A stretch of 44,688 bases of DNA from Pedosphaera sp. GTDB lineage: Bacteria > Verrucomicrobiota > Verrucomicrobiia > Limisphaerales > UBA1100. The notes below the pieces were generated by a model. The model was not told the DNA's origin. It was given only the letters and a program-made list of their open reading frames with translations, and ran no database searches. Position 1 is the first letter of the stretch, and every line of letters begins with the position of its first letter. The position numbers and the translations under genes are program-made. This document shows positions 25,839 to 35,288 of this stretch, piece by piece. The DNA is taken from positions 1 through 44,688 of the forward strand of contig SIAW01000009.1 of the NCBI GenBank assembly GCA_009695465.1, read 5' to 3'.

Positions 25839-28800
25839 ATGGCAAACCATACGACAACGGATAAAGCATCGGGCGCAACAGGCTCAACCAACGCCGCACA
25901 CGCGGCCAAGCCCAAGTACCCGGGCATTGCCGTCACCTGCAGCGGCAATCATTTGATGGCGCAATGGGTGGAGACGCGCATCACCGAGGGCGGCATCTTC
26001 TATCCCATCACGCCTTCCACCGAAGGCGGCGAGATCTATCAGCAGATGTTCGCGCAGGGGCAGTTGGATGTGTGGGGCAACCAGAAAATTGCTGCCGAGT
26101 GCGAGGGCGAACACGCCGCGCAAGGCGGGGCCACGGCCTTTGCCGTCACGGGCAAACGCGCGGTCAACTTCACTTCCGGTCAGGGCATCGTGTACGCGAT
26201 GGAGCAGTATTATCACGCGCCCGGCAAGCTCTCCACCATGGTGCTGGAGATTGGCGCGCGCGCGTTGACCAAGCACGCGCTCAACGTGCACTGCGCGCAC
26301 GACGACTTTTACGCGGCGCTGGACACGGGCTGGACGATGATGATGGCGCGCGACGCGCAGCAGGCGGCCGATCAAGCCATCATCCTGCGCAAGGTCTGCG
26401 AGTTGTCGCTCAATCCGGGCATGAACATTCAGGACGGCATGCTCACCACGCACTCGGAGCGCACGTACCGCGCGCCGGAAGCGGATCTGCTGCGCGAATT
26501 CCTCGGCGCGCCCGGTGACATCATTGATTGCCCGACGCCCGCCCAGCGCGAACTCTTTGGCCCGCGCCGCCGGCGTTTGCCCGAGATGCTCGATCTCAAA
26601 AACCCCGTGCTCATGGGCCCGGTGCAGAACCAGGAACACCACATGAACGGCGTGGTGGCGCGGCGCAATAATTTCAACGAGCCGATTCTGGGCTTCATCG
26701 AGAAGGCCTACGCGGAGTTCGCCCAGCTCACCGGGCGTCGCTACGGGTTGATCACCGAATTCAAGACGGCCGATGCCGACACGGTGTTTGTCTCGCTGGG
26801 CTGCGCGGCGGAAAACCTCGAGGCGGCCTGCGATTATCTGCGCGAACAGCGCAACGCGAAGGTCGGCTCCATCCACGTCAACGTGCTGCGGCCGTTCCCC
26901 GAGGCGGCAATCATCAACGCGCTGCGCGGTAAAAAGAATGTCATCATCATCGAGCGCACCGACGAGGGCATGGCCGGCGACAATCCGTTGGCGCGGGAAA
27001 TCCGCGCGGCCTTCGGCAAGGCGCACGAGGTCGTGCAGTTTGGCGGCACGCTGCCGGCATTGAAGATGGACGAGACGCCGCGCATTTTCCGCGGCAGCTA
27101 CGGCATTGGCTCGCGCGATTTCCGCCCGGAACATTCGCTGGGCGCATTCGAGTTTGCCACCGGCCAGTCGCGCCGCAAAGACGGTCGCAGTGCTGCCGAT
27201 GGCGAGACGTATTTCACGTTGGGCGTGGATCATCCTTACGCGGTCATCTCCAAGGACACGCCCTCGTTGCTGCCCGCTAACGCCATTGCGGTGCGGTTCC
27301 ATTCCATCGGGGGTTGGGGCATGATCACCACGGGCAAGAACCTCGGTTCCATCATCGGCGATTTTGGCGGCATTATCGCCGAGCGCACGCCCACGTACGA
27401 CGACTTGGGCCAGTTGGAGGACAAAGTTTTCGTGATGGCCAACCCCAAGTACGGCTCCGAGAAAAAGGGGGCTCCCACCAATTATTATCTCACCGTCGCG
27501 CCGCAGCGCATCAAGGTGAACTGCGAGCTGAACCACGTGGACGTGGTGCTCTGCTGCGATCCCAAGGCATTCACGCACACCAATCCGCTGGAGGGACTCA
27601 AGAAGGGCGGCTGTCTGGTTTGGGAATCGAGCGAGGAACCGGCCACCGCGTGGCTGCGCATCCCCAAGAAGCACCGCCAATTTGTGCGGGACAACAATAT
27701 CCGCGTGATCATTCTGCCGGGCTTTGACATCGCCAAGAAAGCCACGCCGCGGCCGGACTTGCAGTTGCGCATGCAGGGCAACTCCTTCCTCGGCGCGTTT
27801 TTCAAGGTGTCCGCGTTCCTCAAGGACAACGGCATCACCGAGTCAGAGTTCCACGCGATTGTCCTCAAGCAGTACAAAAAGAAGTTCGGGCGCTTCGGCG
27901 ATGCGGTGGTGGATTCTAACATGCAGGTGATGATGGGCGGCTTCGAGCGCGGGCAAGAGATCCAGTACGGCAAGATCGAGGACGCCGACACGTCGAGCAT
28001 GCGCAATCCGTTTCTGTCGCCGTTGGACAAACCGGCCATGCCGCCCACGGCCGGTTGCACCAGCAGCGGCTGTCCCAGTTGCGCCACGCCCGAGGAGCAA
28101 CCCGCGCGCGCGCCCTTTCAGACTTTGGCCAAGTTCGACGGCGAGTTCCGCAACGAGCTGGGCTATCATCAACCGTCCGGCGCATTGGCCAGCGTGGGGG
28201 TGATGGGCGCGGGCACCGGTGCCACGCAGTCCAAATACGTCGCGCGGCGCGAGACGCCCGTTTTCATCGCGGAGAACTGCACGCAGTGCATGGAGTGCAT
28301 CACCGCCTGCCCGGACACCGCGTTGCCCAACACCGCGCAGGACATCAGCACGGTGCTGGTCACGTCCATCCGCCATTACGTCAGCGACAAGGAAGAGCAG
28401 AAGAAGTTGCTGCAAGCCATCGGCGGCGTGGAAGAACGCGTGCGCACGCGGATGATCGCGGCTGTGGAGAGCAAGGCCAAGACGCCTTTCAAGGACATCC
28501 TCCGCTCGGAAGTGGATCAGTTGTCCAACGTGGCCGGCACGGCGCGCGCGCAGTTCCTGAGTATCATTGATCAGTTGCCGCTGGCCTACAGCGATGTCAC
28601 CGCCATCTTCCGTAGTCAGGAGAAGAAGACGCCGGGCGCAGGCGGCATCTTTGCCATCTTCGTCTCCGACCTCTGCAAAGGTTGCGGCGAATGCGTGCAG
28701 GTCTGCGGCGACCACGATGCGCTGCGCATGACGCGCGAGACGCCCGAGCTGAACGCCGAGCTGACCACCGCGCAGGTCTTCAGCCGGTTGCTGCCGGACA

Positions 28801-30593
28801 CGCAGCAGAAATTCCTGGGCCTGTACAACGACGACAAGCCCGAAGCCTCACGCGAAGCGGCGCTGCGCAATCACTTGATGGTGCGGCGTAATTACGAGGC
28901 ACTGGTCAGCGGCGACGGAGCCTGCGCCGGTTGCGGCGAGAAGAGCATCCTGCGCGCCGTTGCCTCTGTCACCGAGGCGTACATGCGCCCGCTCTATCAC
29001 AAGAAAGCCGCGCGACTGCGCCAGCACGCCAACGCGATGGAGTCGGGTGGACTGGCTCGCCTGGCGGCACTGCGTCAGCGTAGTGAAGAGGATTACAATT
29101 GGTTCAAGCGCGCTGTGGCGCATGTGATTTTGGGTTTGGGCGGCGAGAACGACGAGGACACCAATCACCGTCTCAAGGCGCACGGCCCGATCAGCGACGC
29201 GCAAATCGTGGAAGCCTTGTGTGCGGTGCTGCGGCAAGACGCGTTTAATCACTCCGAGCTGCAGGCGGTGGACGGTCGCCACGCCAACGGCATGTCGGTG
29301 ATGTTCATGGGCGCGCACACCGGCTGCAACACGGTGTACGGTTCCACGCCGCCTTCCAATCCGCATCCGTATCCGTGGATGAACTCGCTCTTCCAAGACG
29401 GCGCGACCATCAGTTGGCTGATGAGCGAAGCGGCCATCATCAATCACGCGCGGCGTTCAGTGTCGCCCGAGCGTTTGGCCAATGCACTGCTGTCGCGCGA
29501 GAGCGGCGTCTGCAACGAGCACGATTATTTTGTGCTGACGCATCTGGACGACACGTTGATGACCGATCAGGAAGTGCGTGAGCTCCCCAAGGTCTGGGTC
29601 ATCGGCGGCGACGGCGCGATGGGCGACATTGGTTTCCAGAACGTCTCCAAAGTCATTCTGCAGAACAAGCCCAACGTGAAGATGCTGATGTTGGACACGC
29701 AGGTGTACTCCAACACCGGCGGCCAGAATTCCGACAGCTCCACGATGCTCGGCGGCTACGACATGAACCAGTTCGGCGCGGCCTCGCAGGGCAAGCTCAT
29801 CGAGAAGAAGAGCGTGGCAGAGGCGTTCACCAGCGGGCACGGCTCGCCGTACATCGCGCAGGTTTCCATGGCCAACTCGGCCAAGCTCTACAAGTCGATG
29901 CTGGATGGACTGGAATATCGCGGCACCGCGTTCTACCAGTGTTACACCACCTGCCAACCCGAGCACGGTGTGGCCGACAACATGTCCAACGATCAAGCCA
30001 AGATGGTGCGCGACGGGCGCGGCATGCCGGAGTTTGTCTACAACCCGCGCGCGGGCGAGACCTTGCAGGAGGCGTTTGACATCAAAGGCAATCCCTCGCC
30101 CAAACGCGACTGGTGGGAGGCCAAGTTCAGCACGGGCGAGAAATTTAATTTCACCGTGGCGCACTGGGCGTTGACGGAGGATCGCTTCCGCAAGCACCTC
30201 AAAGAAATCCCCGAGAGCAGCGCGGGCGAATTCATCCATCTGGACAACATTCTCACCTGCCTCACGCAGGAGGACGTGATTTACCGCCGCGTCTTTGATG
30301 CAAACCATCGCGCGCACGTGCCGGACTTCGGCGTCTATTTCAAAATAGAGATCCGCGGCAAGTTCAAGTATTACACGGTCTCGCGTCAGATGGTGCTCTT
30401 CGCCGTCGAACGCCGCAAAGCGTGGCGCATGATGCAAAGCCGCGCGGGCGTGGTGAATTCTGATTATCTGGCGCAGAAGAAACTGCTGGAGAAGGTCGCC
30501 CAAGGCACCCTCACCCGCGATGAACTGCGCGAGCGCGGCTGGGAACTGCTCAACGCTGAGATCGCCGCCATGACAACGGCGGCAGCCGCCTAA
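25839..30593 (+). CDS. nifJ: Pyruvate:ferredoxin (flavodoxin) oxidoreductase, extended form
   Basis: Cytoplasmic enzyme converting pyruvate (or another 2-oxoacid) and CoA to acetyl-CoA and CO2, with electrons passed to ferredoxin through three [4Fe-4S] clusters. The order matches one-chain PFOR: pyrimidine-binding domain (FYPITPSTEGGE), domain II, gamma domain (HSIGGWGMITTGKNLG), ferredoxin-like domain, and TPP domain with GDG at Asp1258 and MLDTQVYSNTGGQ. Cluster ligands are Cys814/817/820/824, Cys946/949/952/956 and Cys1029/1032/1163/1372. At about 1584 residues it exceeds the usual 1170-1230. Extra sequence lies between the two ferredoxin motifs and between Cys1032 and Cys1163, and a Cys740/745/748 group is also added. 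The start MANHTTTD is preferred over a frame 60 bases upstream, since the alanine-rich tail already precedes the first domain. Confidence 0.93.
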   Translation: MANHTTTDKASGATGSTNAAHAAKPKYPGIAVTCSGNHLMAQWVETRITEGGIFYPITPSTEGGEIYQQMFAQGQLDVWGNQKIAAECEGEHAAQGGATAFAVTGKRAVNFTSGQGIVYAMEQYYHAPGKLSTMVLEIGARALTKHALNVHCAHDDFYAALDTGWTMMMARDAQQAADQAIILRKVCELSLNPGMNIQDGMLTTHSERTYRAPEADLLREFLGAPGDIIDCPTPAQRELFGPRRRRLPEMLDLKNPVLMGPVQNQEHHMNGVVARRNNFNEPILGFIEKAYAEFAQLTGRRYGLITEFKTADADTVFVSLGCAAENLEAACDYLREQRNAKVGSIHVNVLRPFPEAAIINALRGKKNVIIIERTDEGMAGDNPLAREIRAAFGKAHEVVQFGGTLPALKMDETPRIFRGSYGIGSRDFRPEHSLGAFEFATGQSRRKDGRSAADGETYFTLGVDHPYAVISKDTPSLLPANAIAVRFHSIGGWGMITTGKNLGSIIGDFGGIIAERTPTYDDLGQLEDKVFVMANPKYGSEKKGAPTNYYLTVAPQRIKVNCELNHVDVVLCCDPKAFTHTNPLEGLKKGGCLVWESSEEPATAWLRIPKKHRQFVRDNNIRVIILPGFDIAKKATPRPDLQLRMQGNSFLGAFFKVSAFLKDNGITESEFHAIVLKQYKKKFGRFGDAVVDSNMQVMMGGFERGQEIQYGKIEDADTSSMRNPFLSPLDKPAMPPTAGCTSSGCPSCATPEEQPARAPFQTLAKFDGEFRNELGYHQPSGALASVGVMGAGTGATQSKYVARRETPVFIAENCTQCMECITACPDTALPNTAQDISTVLVTSIRHYVSDKEEQKKLLQAIGGVEERVRTRMIAAVESKAKTPFKDILRSEVDQLSNVAGTARAQFLSIIDQLPLAYSDVTAIFRSQEKKTPGAGGIFAIFVSDLCKGCGECVQVCGDHDALRMTRETPELNAELTTAQVFSRLLPDTQQKFLGLYNDDKPEASREAALRNHLMVRRNYEALVSGDGACAGCGEKSILRAVASVTEAYMRPLYHKKAARLRQHANAMESGGLARLAALRQRSEEDYNWFKRAVAHVILGLGGENDEDTNHRLKAHGPISDAQIVEALCAVLRQDAFNHSELQAVDGRHANGMSVMFMGAHTGCNTVYGSTPPSNPHPYPWMNSLFQDGATISWLMSEAAIINHARRSVSPERLANALLSRESGVCNEHDYFVLTHLDDTLMTDQEVRELPKVWVIGGDGAMGDIGFQNVSKVILQNKPNVKMLMLDTQVYSNTGGQNSDSSTMLGGYDMNQFGAASQGKLIEKKSVAEAFTSGHGSPYIAQVSMANSAKLYKSMLDGLEYRGTAFYQCYTTCQPEHGVADNMSNDQAKMVRDGRGMPEFVYNPRAGETLQEAFDIKGNPSPKRDWWEAKFSTGEKFNFTVAHWALTEDRFRKHLKEIPESSAGEFIHLDNILTCLTQEDVIYRRVFDANHRAHVPDFGVYFKIEIRGKFKYYTVSRQMVLFAVERRKAWRMMQSRAGVVNSDYLAQKKLLEKVAQGTLTRDELRERGWELLNAEIAAMTTAAAA

Positions 30594-30599
30594 GCGAAA

Positions 30600-30614
30600 C
30601 GCGCCAACGGCGCG
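30600..30614. other. Perfect GC hairpin between convergent genes
   Basis: CGCGCC-AAC-GGCGCG is a perfect 6-base-pair stem with a three-base loop in the 37-base gap between nifJ and the convergent aldolase gene. A run of six A lies two bases beyond it on the plus strand, so the T-run precedes rather than follows the stem when read from the minus strand. It is therefore not a textbook intrinsic terminator in either direction, though it could still slow or end transcription or protect RNA ends. Confidence 0.35.
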
Positions 30615-30630
30615 CGCAAAAAATCAGCGG

Positions 30631-31422
30631 CTAATATTTCGCCGCGGCCTTCGGTCCCAACCCGAGCGTCTTGGCTGCCTCGGTGGCGTTGGAAAGCATG
30701 AAGCCCGCGTCGCTGCCCATCGCCAGAAACTGAAAGCCCTCGGCGATACGGTGATTGGCCACGTCCGGATTAATGACGTGGATGCCCGAGGCGACGCCGC
30801 GCTTTTTCGCTGTCACGCGCACGTGCTCGACAGCATCGGTGAACTCCGCCGCGTCGCTGTGGAAGGACGGCTTGCGCCCCATCGAATTGAGCAGGTCGTT
30901 GGGGCCGATAAACACCCCGTCAATGCCCGGCACGCTGAGGATGTCGTCAATGTTGGCGATGCCTTTCACGTGCTCGGCCATCACCACGAGCAGCACCTCG
31001 TCGTTGGCCCGTGCAAAATATTCCGCAGGATCCGTGTCGTGATTGAGCGAGTGCAGATAGCCGCCCACCGACCGTTGGCCCAGCGGATGGAACCGCGTGA
31101 ACTCCACCGCCGCCTCGGCCTCCGCCTTGGTGTTCACCATGGGAATGACCACGCCCATCGCGCCGCCGTCGAGCGCGCGCTTGATGTTCTCGCCCGTGTT
31201 CCACGGCACGCGCGCCAGCGGCACCGTGCCGCCCGAAGCGATGTTGGCGAAGCACTGCGCCGCCGTCTCCCAGTTGTAAGGGATGTGCTCCATCTCCACC
31301 GTCAGCCAGTGAAAACCAATCTTGCTCAACAGATGCGCCGTGATGGGGCACGGCATCGTGAGCCAAGTGCCGATGGCGGGTAGCCCAGCGCGCAGGCGCT
31401 CCCGGGCGGTGTTTGTTTTCAT
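30631..31422 (-). CDS. HpcH/HpaI-type aldolase (2-keto-3-deoxy acid aldolase family)
   Basis: Class II, metal-dependent aldolase of 263 residues in the HpcH/HpaI family, which cleaves 2-oxo-4-hydroxy acids to pyruvate or related oxoacids plus an aldehyde. Landmarks: GTWLTMPCPITAHLLSKIGFHWLTVEMEH with the active-site region, the arginine motif LARVPWN, GAMGVVIPMV, metal-ligand Glu in VVMAEHVKG, and GIDGVFIGPNDLL. The start MKTNTARERLRAG overlaps the upstream dehydrogenase stop by ATGA; a 36-residue upstream extension would lie inside that gene and is rejected. The substrate cannot be named from sequence. Pyruvate formed would feed the PFOR encoded nearby, but that link is only suggestive. Confidence 0.88.
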   Translation of the reverse strand: MKTNTARERLRAGLPAIGTWLTMPCPITAHLLSKIGFHWLTVEMEHIPYNWETAAQCFANIASGGTVPLARVPWNTGENIKRALDGGAMGVVIPMVNTKAEAEAAVEFTRFHPLGQRSVGGYLHSLNHDTDPAEYFARANDEVLLVVMAEHVKGIANIDDILSVPGIDGVFIGPNDLLNSMGRKPSFHSDAAEFTDAVEHVRVTAKKRGVASGIHVINPDVANHRIAEGFQFLAMGSDAGFMLSNATEAAKTLGLGPKAAAKY

Positions 31423-32429
31423 GCGTGTGAATGTAGCTTGGCCCGCAGCGCAGGCGAAGTCAGGACTTCGGGGTTCAAGACAAACTGTGGCCGGCGACCG
31501 GCGTGCAAATCCAAGATGGCCTGCGCGCACAACGCGCTCACCTTCGCGCCTGTGTCCCGCGCAAAGGACGCTTGATGCGGCGCCAACAACACATTGGGCG
31601 CGTGGCGCAGCGGATGATCCAGCGGCAACGGCTCGACGATGTACGCATCCACCGCCGCTCCGGCGATCCAGCCTTCCGTCAGCGCCCGCACCAACGCGAT
31701 CTCATCCACCAACGCGCCGCGACTGGCGTTGATCAGATACGCGTCGCTCTTCATCGCGCGCAGTTCCTTCTCGCCAATCAACCCGCGATTGCCCGGCGTC
31801 AGTGCCGCGTGAAGCGAAACAAAATTGCTCTGCGCCAAAAGTTCCGGCAATGACACGAACTCCACTCCCAGTTTTTTGGCGGCGTCACTGGGCGCGGGAT
31901 CGAATGCCAGCACGCGCATGTTGAAGCCACTAGCGCGGCGCGCCACCGCCAGTCCGATGCGGCCACAGCCAACGATGCCCAGCGTTTTTTGCCACACATC
32001 ATGCCCCCAAGCAGGCGCCCACTGACCGGCGCTCATCGCCGCGTGCCCCACATGGATGCGCCGAGCGACTCCCAGCAACAATGCGAAGGTGTAATCCGCC
32101 ACCGCATCGTCCAGCAATCCCGGCGTGTACGTGACGACGATCCCCTGCGCTGTGGCAGACGGCAAATGGATGCAATCGTAACCCACGCCCCAGCGGGAAA
32201 TGATTTTCACCTTCGCTGCCGTTGGGGAAGTCAGCACGGCGGCGTTGTAATCATCGGAGCTGGCAAACACTGCATCAGCATCGGTCAACTGCGCGCGCAG
32301 ACTCTCGGCGTTCAACGGCCCAAAGGGAGTGGAGCAAGTCACCGCGCAGCCCGCCGCACGCAAGGCATCCGCAGCAGCGGTTCCCACTCCTTGAATCGTC
32401 GAGGCCGTAGCAAGAATCTTCCAACTCAT
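31419..32429 (-). CDS. D-isomer-specific 2-hydroxyacid dehydrogenase (phosphoglycerate dehydrogenase-like)
   Basis: NAD(P)-dependent dehydrogenase of 336 residues interconverting a 2-hydroxyacid and a 2-oxoacid. The Rossmann motif is GIVGCGRIGLAVA. Catalytic Arg is in NASRGALVDE, the acid follows in AVDAYIVEPLP, and catalytic His is in APHQASF. ISRWGVGYDCIHLPSATAQGIVV matches the phosphoglycerate dehydrogenase subgroup, but there is no C-terminal ACT domain and the operon partner is an aldolase. Sugar-acid metabolism is thus as likely as serine synthesis. The start is MSWKILATAST; an upstream MPRF start is possible. It is divergent from fur across a 158-base gap. Confidence 0.88.
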   Translation of the reverse strand: MSWKILATASTIQGVGTAAADALRAAGCAVTCSTPFGPLNAESLRAQLTDADAVFASSDDYNAAVLTSPTAAKVKIISRWGVGYDCIHLPSATAQGIVVTYTPGLLDDAVADYTFALLLGVARRIHVGHAAMSAGQWAPAWGHDVWQKTLGIVGCGRIGLAVARRASGFNMRVLAFDPAPSDAAKKLGVEFVSLPELLAQSNFVSLHAALTPGNRGLIGEKELRAMKSDAYLINASRGALVDEIALVRALTEGWIAGAAVDAYIVEPLPLDHPLRHAPNVLLAPHQASFARDTGAKVSALCAQAILDLHAGRRPQFVLNPEVLTSPALRAKLHSHA

Positions 32430-32532
32430 AAATCTTGGCAATTAAGCGCCGCAGTTTAGCGACGGCCGGTTTGGGTGCAAGCGCTTTGGAAAATCCTCCT
32501 GCGGGTGTTCATTGGCGCAGCCCAATTGAGAC

Positions 32533-32547
32533 TTAGAATTATTCCAA
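32533..32547. promoter_or_regulatory. Fur/PerR-like 7-1-7 operator upstream of fur
   Basis: TTAGAAT-T-ATTCCAA is a 7-1-7 inverted repeat with one mismatch between arms. It differs from the Bacillus PerR-box consensus (TTATAATNATTATAA) at three positions. It lies four bases upstream of a TTGACA -35 element, a position where a bound regulator could block RNA polymerase. Its A/T-rich composition stands out in a GC-rich region. The adjacent gene encodes a Fur-family regulator, so autoregulation and control of the suf genes are likely. Confidence 0.5.
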
Positions 32548-32550
32548 CTA

Positions 32551-32578
32551 TTGACAGTCCTTTGCGGCCGCGTACATT
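32551..32578 (+). promoter_or_regulatory. Sigma70-type promoter for the fur-suf operon
   Basis: A perfect -35 hexamer TTGACA (32551-32556) and a -10-like TACATT (32573-32578) are separated by 16 bases. Transcription would begin around 32584-32586, only two to four bases before the annotated fur ATG. The mRNA would then be nearly leaderless, unless the true fur start is the downstream ATG at 32657. A Fur/PerR-like palindrome sits just upstream. Confidence 0.6.
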
Positions 32579-32587
32579 GCCAGCGCC

Positions 32588-33049
32588 ATGAGCAAGGTCA
32601 AGTCCAGAACTGTTTTTGTCCCGCCCCAGCGTGAAACCACGCCCGTGGGCGAGCAGATGGCCACGAGTGGACTGCGCTTCACGCCCCAGCGGCGACACGT
32701 TTATCAGGTGTTAATTGGCAAGCGGGATCATCCGACAGCGGAAGAGGTTTACCTTCGCGCCAAGCACGAGATGCCGGAGATTTCCCTCGCCACCGTTTAC
32801 AACTGCCTCGATGTGCTGGTGCGTTGCAGCTTGGTCAAGCAGGTGAACTTGAACCGTGCCGCCGCACGTTTCTGCCCCAATATGAGCCAGCATTCTCATT
32901 TCCATTGCGAGGATTGCGGGCAGATTTTTGACATCGATGGGGAATCGCAGTCGCGCCGCGCGAGCACCCGCCTCCCGCGCGGGTTCAAGCTGCATCAACT
33001 GGAGATGTCCATGCGCGGACTTTGCCCCCACTGCGCGGCCAAACAATAA
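32588..33049 (+). CDS. Fur-family metalloregulator
   Basis: Fur/PerR-type repressor of 153 residues. The winged helix runs from [14 protein letters not shown] to [19 protein letters not shown], with recognition helix residues in ATVYNCLD. The dimerisation domain shows [15 protein letters not shown] and a terminal CPHC, the two CxxC pairs of a structural zinc site. First gene of the iron-sulfur operon, with sufB ten bases downstream, so it probably senses iron, peroxide or cluster demand for this operon. Which one cannot be read from sequence. The N-terminal 28 residues before LRFTPQR are longer than usual; an in-frame ATG at 32657 would give a normal N-terminus. Confidence 0.9.
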   Translation: MSKVKSRTVFVPPQRETTPVGEQMATSGLRFTPQRRHVYQVLIGKRDHPTAEEVYLRAKHEMPEISLATVYNCLDVLVRCSLVKQVNLNRAAARFCPNMSQHSHFHCEDCGQIFDIDGESQSRRASTRLPRGFKLHQLEMSMRGLCPHCAAKQ

Positions 33050-33059
33050 AGGCGAACCT

Positions 33060-34508
33060 GTGAGCAGCACTGCAGACACCATCGACCGTTTTGTCCGTCA
33101 GGAATACAAGTGGGGTTTCTACACGGATATTGAAACCGACACCATTCCTGCCGGCCTGAGCGAGGACACCGTCCGCTTCATCTCCGCGAAAAAGCAGGAG
33201 CCGGAGTGGCTGCTGGAGTGGCGCCTCAAAGCCTATCGCCACTGGCTGAAAATGCAGGAGCCACACTGGCCGCAGGTGAAGTACGGCCCGATTGATTATC
33301 AGGCGATCCGCTACTACTCCGCACCAAAGAAGAAAGGCGACGGCCCCAAGAGCTTGGATGAAGTGGATCCCAAACTGCTCGAGACCTACGAAAAGCTCGG
33401 GATCCCGTTGCACGAACGTGCGCGGCTGGCGGGGGTCGCCGTGGACGCGGTGTTTGACAGCGAATCCATCGGCACCACGCACAAGGAGGAATTGGCCAAG
33501 CAGGGCGTCATTTTCGGCTCGATCTCTGAGGCGGTGCGCGAGCATCCGGACTTGGTGCGGCGCTACTTGGGTTCGGTCGTGCCGTACACGGATAATTTTT
33601 TCGCCACGCTCAACTCTGCCGTGTTCAGCGACGGTTCCTTTGCGTACATCCCCAAAGGCGTGCGCTGCCCGATGGAGCTGTCCACGTATTTCCGCATCAA
33701 CGCGGCGGGCACCGGCCAGTTCGAGCGCACGCTGATCGTGGCCGAAGAAGGGGCGTCGGTGAGTTATCTGGAGGGCTGCACGGCGCCCAAGCGCGACGAG
33801 AACCAACTGCACGCCGCCGTCGTCGAGCTGGTGGCATTGGATCGCGCCGACATCAAGTATTCCACGGTGCAGAACTGGTATCCTGGCGACGCGGAAGGCC
33901 GGGGCGGCATCTACAATTTTGTCACTAAACGCGGCCTGTGCAAAGGGGCGCACTCGAAAATCTCGTGGACGCAGGTGGAGACCGGCTCCGCCATCACGTG
34001 GAAATATCCCAGCGTGATCCTGCGCGGCGACCATTCGGTGGGCGAATTTTATTCGGTGGCCTTGGCAAATCTCGCGCAACAAGCCGACACCGGCACGAAG
34101 ATGGTGCATCTGGGCCGCAACACGCGCAGCACTGTCATTGCCAAAGGCATTTCGGCGGGGCGCGGTCAGAACAGCTACCGCGGTCTGGTGCAAGTAGGCA
34201 AGCATGCCGCGGGCGCACGCAATTTCACGCAGTGCGATTCGCTGCTGATTGGCGATCGCTGCGGTGCGCACACATTCCCGTACATCGAGGTGAAGAATCC
34301 GACGGCCCGACTGGAGCACGAGGCCACGACCTCCAAGATCGGTGAAGACCAGATTTTCTATTGCAACGCGCGCGGCATCGAGACGCAGGACGCCGTGAAC
34401 ATGATCGTCAACGGCTTCTGCAAAGAGGTGTTCAAAGAACTCCCGATGGAGTTCGCCATGGAGGCGCAAAAGCTCCTGAGCGTGAGCCTCGAAGGCAGCG
34501 TCGGTTAG
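33060..34508 (+). CDS. sufB: Fe-S cluster assembly scaffold subunit SufB
   Basis: Core subunit of the SufBC2D scaffold, 482 residues. The GTG start is chosen because an AAAGGCG ribosome site lies at good spacing and the product opens as SufB does ([34 protein letters not shown]). Other landmarks: [76 protein letters not shown] and [15 protein letters not shown]. The C-terminal core is also conserved ([17 protein letters not shown]). The beta-helix assembles nascent clusters at the interface with SufD. It is followed by sufC after 20 bases. Confidence 0.96.
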   Translation: MSSTADTIDRFVRQEYKWGFYTDIETDTIPAGLSEDTVRFISAKKQEPEWLLEWRLKAYRHWLKMQEPHWPQVKYGPIDYQAIRYYSAPKKKGDGPKSLDEVDPKLLETYEKLGIPLHERARLAGVAVDAVFDSESIGTTHKEELAKQGVIFGSISEAVREHPDLVRRYLGSVVPYTDNFFATLNSAVFSDGSFAYIPKGVRCPMELSTYFRINAAGTGQFERTLIVAEEGASVSYLEGCTAPKRDENQLHAAVVELVALDRADIKYSTVQNWYPGDAEGRGGIYNFVTKRGLCKGAHSKISWTQVETGSAITWKYPSVILRGDHSVGEFYSVALANLAQQADTGTKMVHLGRNTRSTVIAKGISAGRGQNSYRGLVQVGKHAAGARNFTQCDSLLIGDRCGAHTFPYIEVKNPTARLEHEATTSKIGEDQIFYCNARGIETQDAVNMIVNGFCKEVFKELPMEFAMEAQKLLSVSLEGSVG

Positions 34509-34528
34509 TCATTTCCCAGAAGATACAA

Positions 34529-35287
34529 ATGCTCGAAATCAAAAATCTGCACGCCGGCGTGGAGGGTCGCCAAATCCTCAAAGGCATCCACCTCTCCATC
34601 CAGCCCGGTGAAGTGCATGCGGTGATGGGCCCCAACGGCAGCGGCAAGAGCACGCTCGCGCAATTGCTGGCCGGCCGCGCAGGCTACACAATCACCGCGG
34701 GCGAGGTGCTCTACGAAGGGCAGGATCTGCTCGATATGGATCCTGAAGAACGCGCGCGGGCCGGCGTATTCTTGGCGTTCCAATATCCGGTGGAGATTCC
34801 CGGTGTGAACACCACCTACTTTTTGCGGACAGCCGTGAATGCCATGCGCAAACATCGCGGGCAAGCCCCGCTGGATGCCGTGAAATTCCTGTCGCTGATG
34901 CGCGAGAAAATCAAGTTGCTAGAGCTGGACGAGAGCCTGCTCAAACGCTCGGTCAATGAAGGCTTCTCCGGCGGCGAAAAGAAACGCGCGGAGATTTTGC
35001 AGATGGCCCTCCTGGAGCCGCGACTGGCCGTGCTGGACGAAACGGATTCGGGTCTGGACATCGACGCGCTCAAAGTCGTCGCGCGCGGTGTTAATCGCCT
35101 GAAGACGCCGCAGACTGCGCAGTTGGTTATCACGCACTATCAACGTTTGCTGGACCACATCATTCCCGATTACGTGCACGTGCTGCACGACGGTTGCATC
35201 GTCAAGTCCGGCGGCAAGGAGCTGGCGCTGGAACTTGAAGAGCGCGGTTACGACTGGATCGTGAAAAGCCCGCTGCAGACGGCCTGA
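34529..35287 (+). CDS. sufC: Fe-S cluster assembly ATPase SufC
   Basis: ABC-type ATPase of 252 residues that drives the SufBC2D scaffold. Walker A is GPNGSGKS, the signature region is [14 protein letters not shown], and Walker B leads into [15 protein letters not shown], the diagnostic SufC sequence. [11 protein letters not shown] supplies the switch His. [11 protein letters not shown] is the characteristic Q-loop. The ATG gives [13 protein letters not shown], the standard opening. It lies one base before sufD, so they are tightly coupled. Confidence 0.96.
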   Translation: MLEIKNLHAGVEGRQILKGIHLSIQPGEVHAVMGPNGSGKSTLAQLLAGRAGYTITAGEVLYEGQDLLDMDPEERARAGVFLAFQYPVEIPGVNTTYFLRTAVNAMRKHRGQAPLDAVKFLSLMREKIKLLELDESLLKRSVNEGFSGGEKKRAEILQMALLEPRLAVLDETDSGLDIDALKVVARGVNRLKTPQTAQLVITHYQRLLDHIIPDYVHVLHDGCIVKSGGKELALELEERGYDWIVKSPLQTA

Positions 35288-35288
35288 C

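Noticed and set aside
32485-32506. AGGAGG ribosome-site-like sequence on the minus strand
   Set aside because: No start codon follows at a useful distance and the short frame there has no recognisable product.
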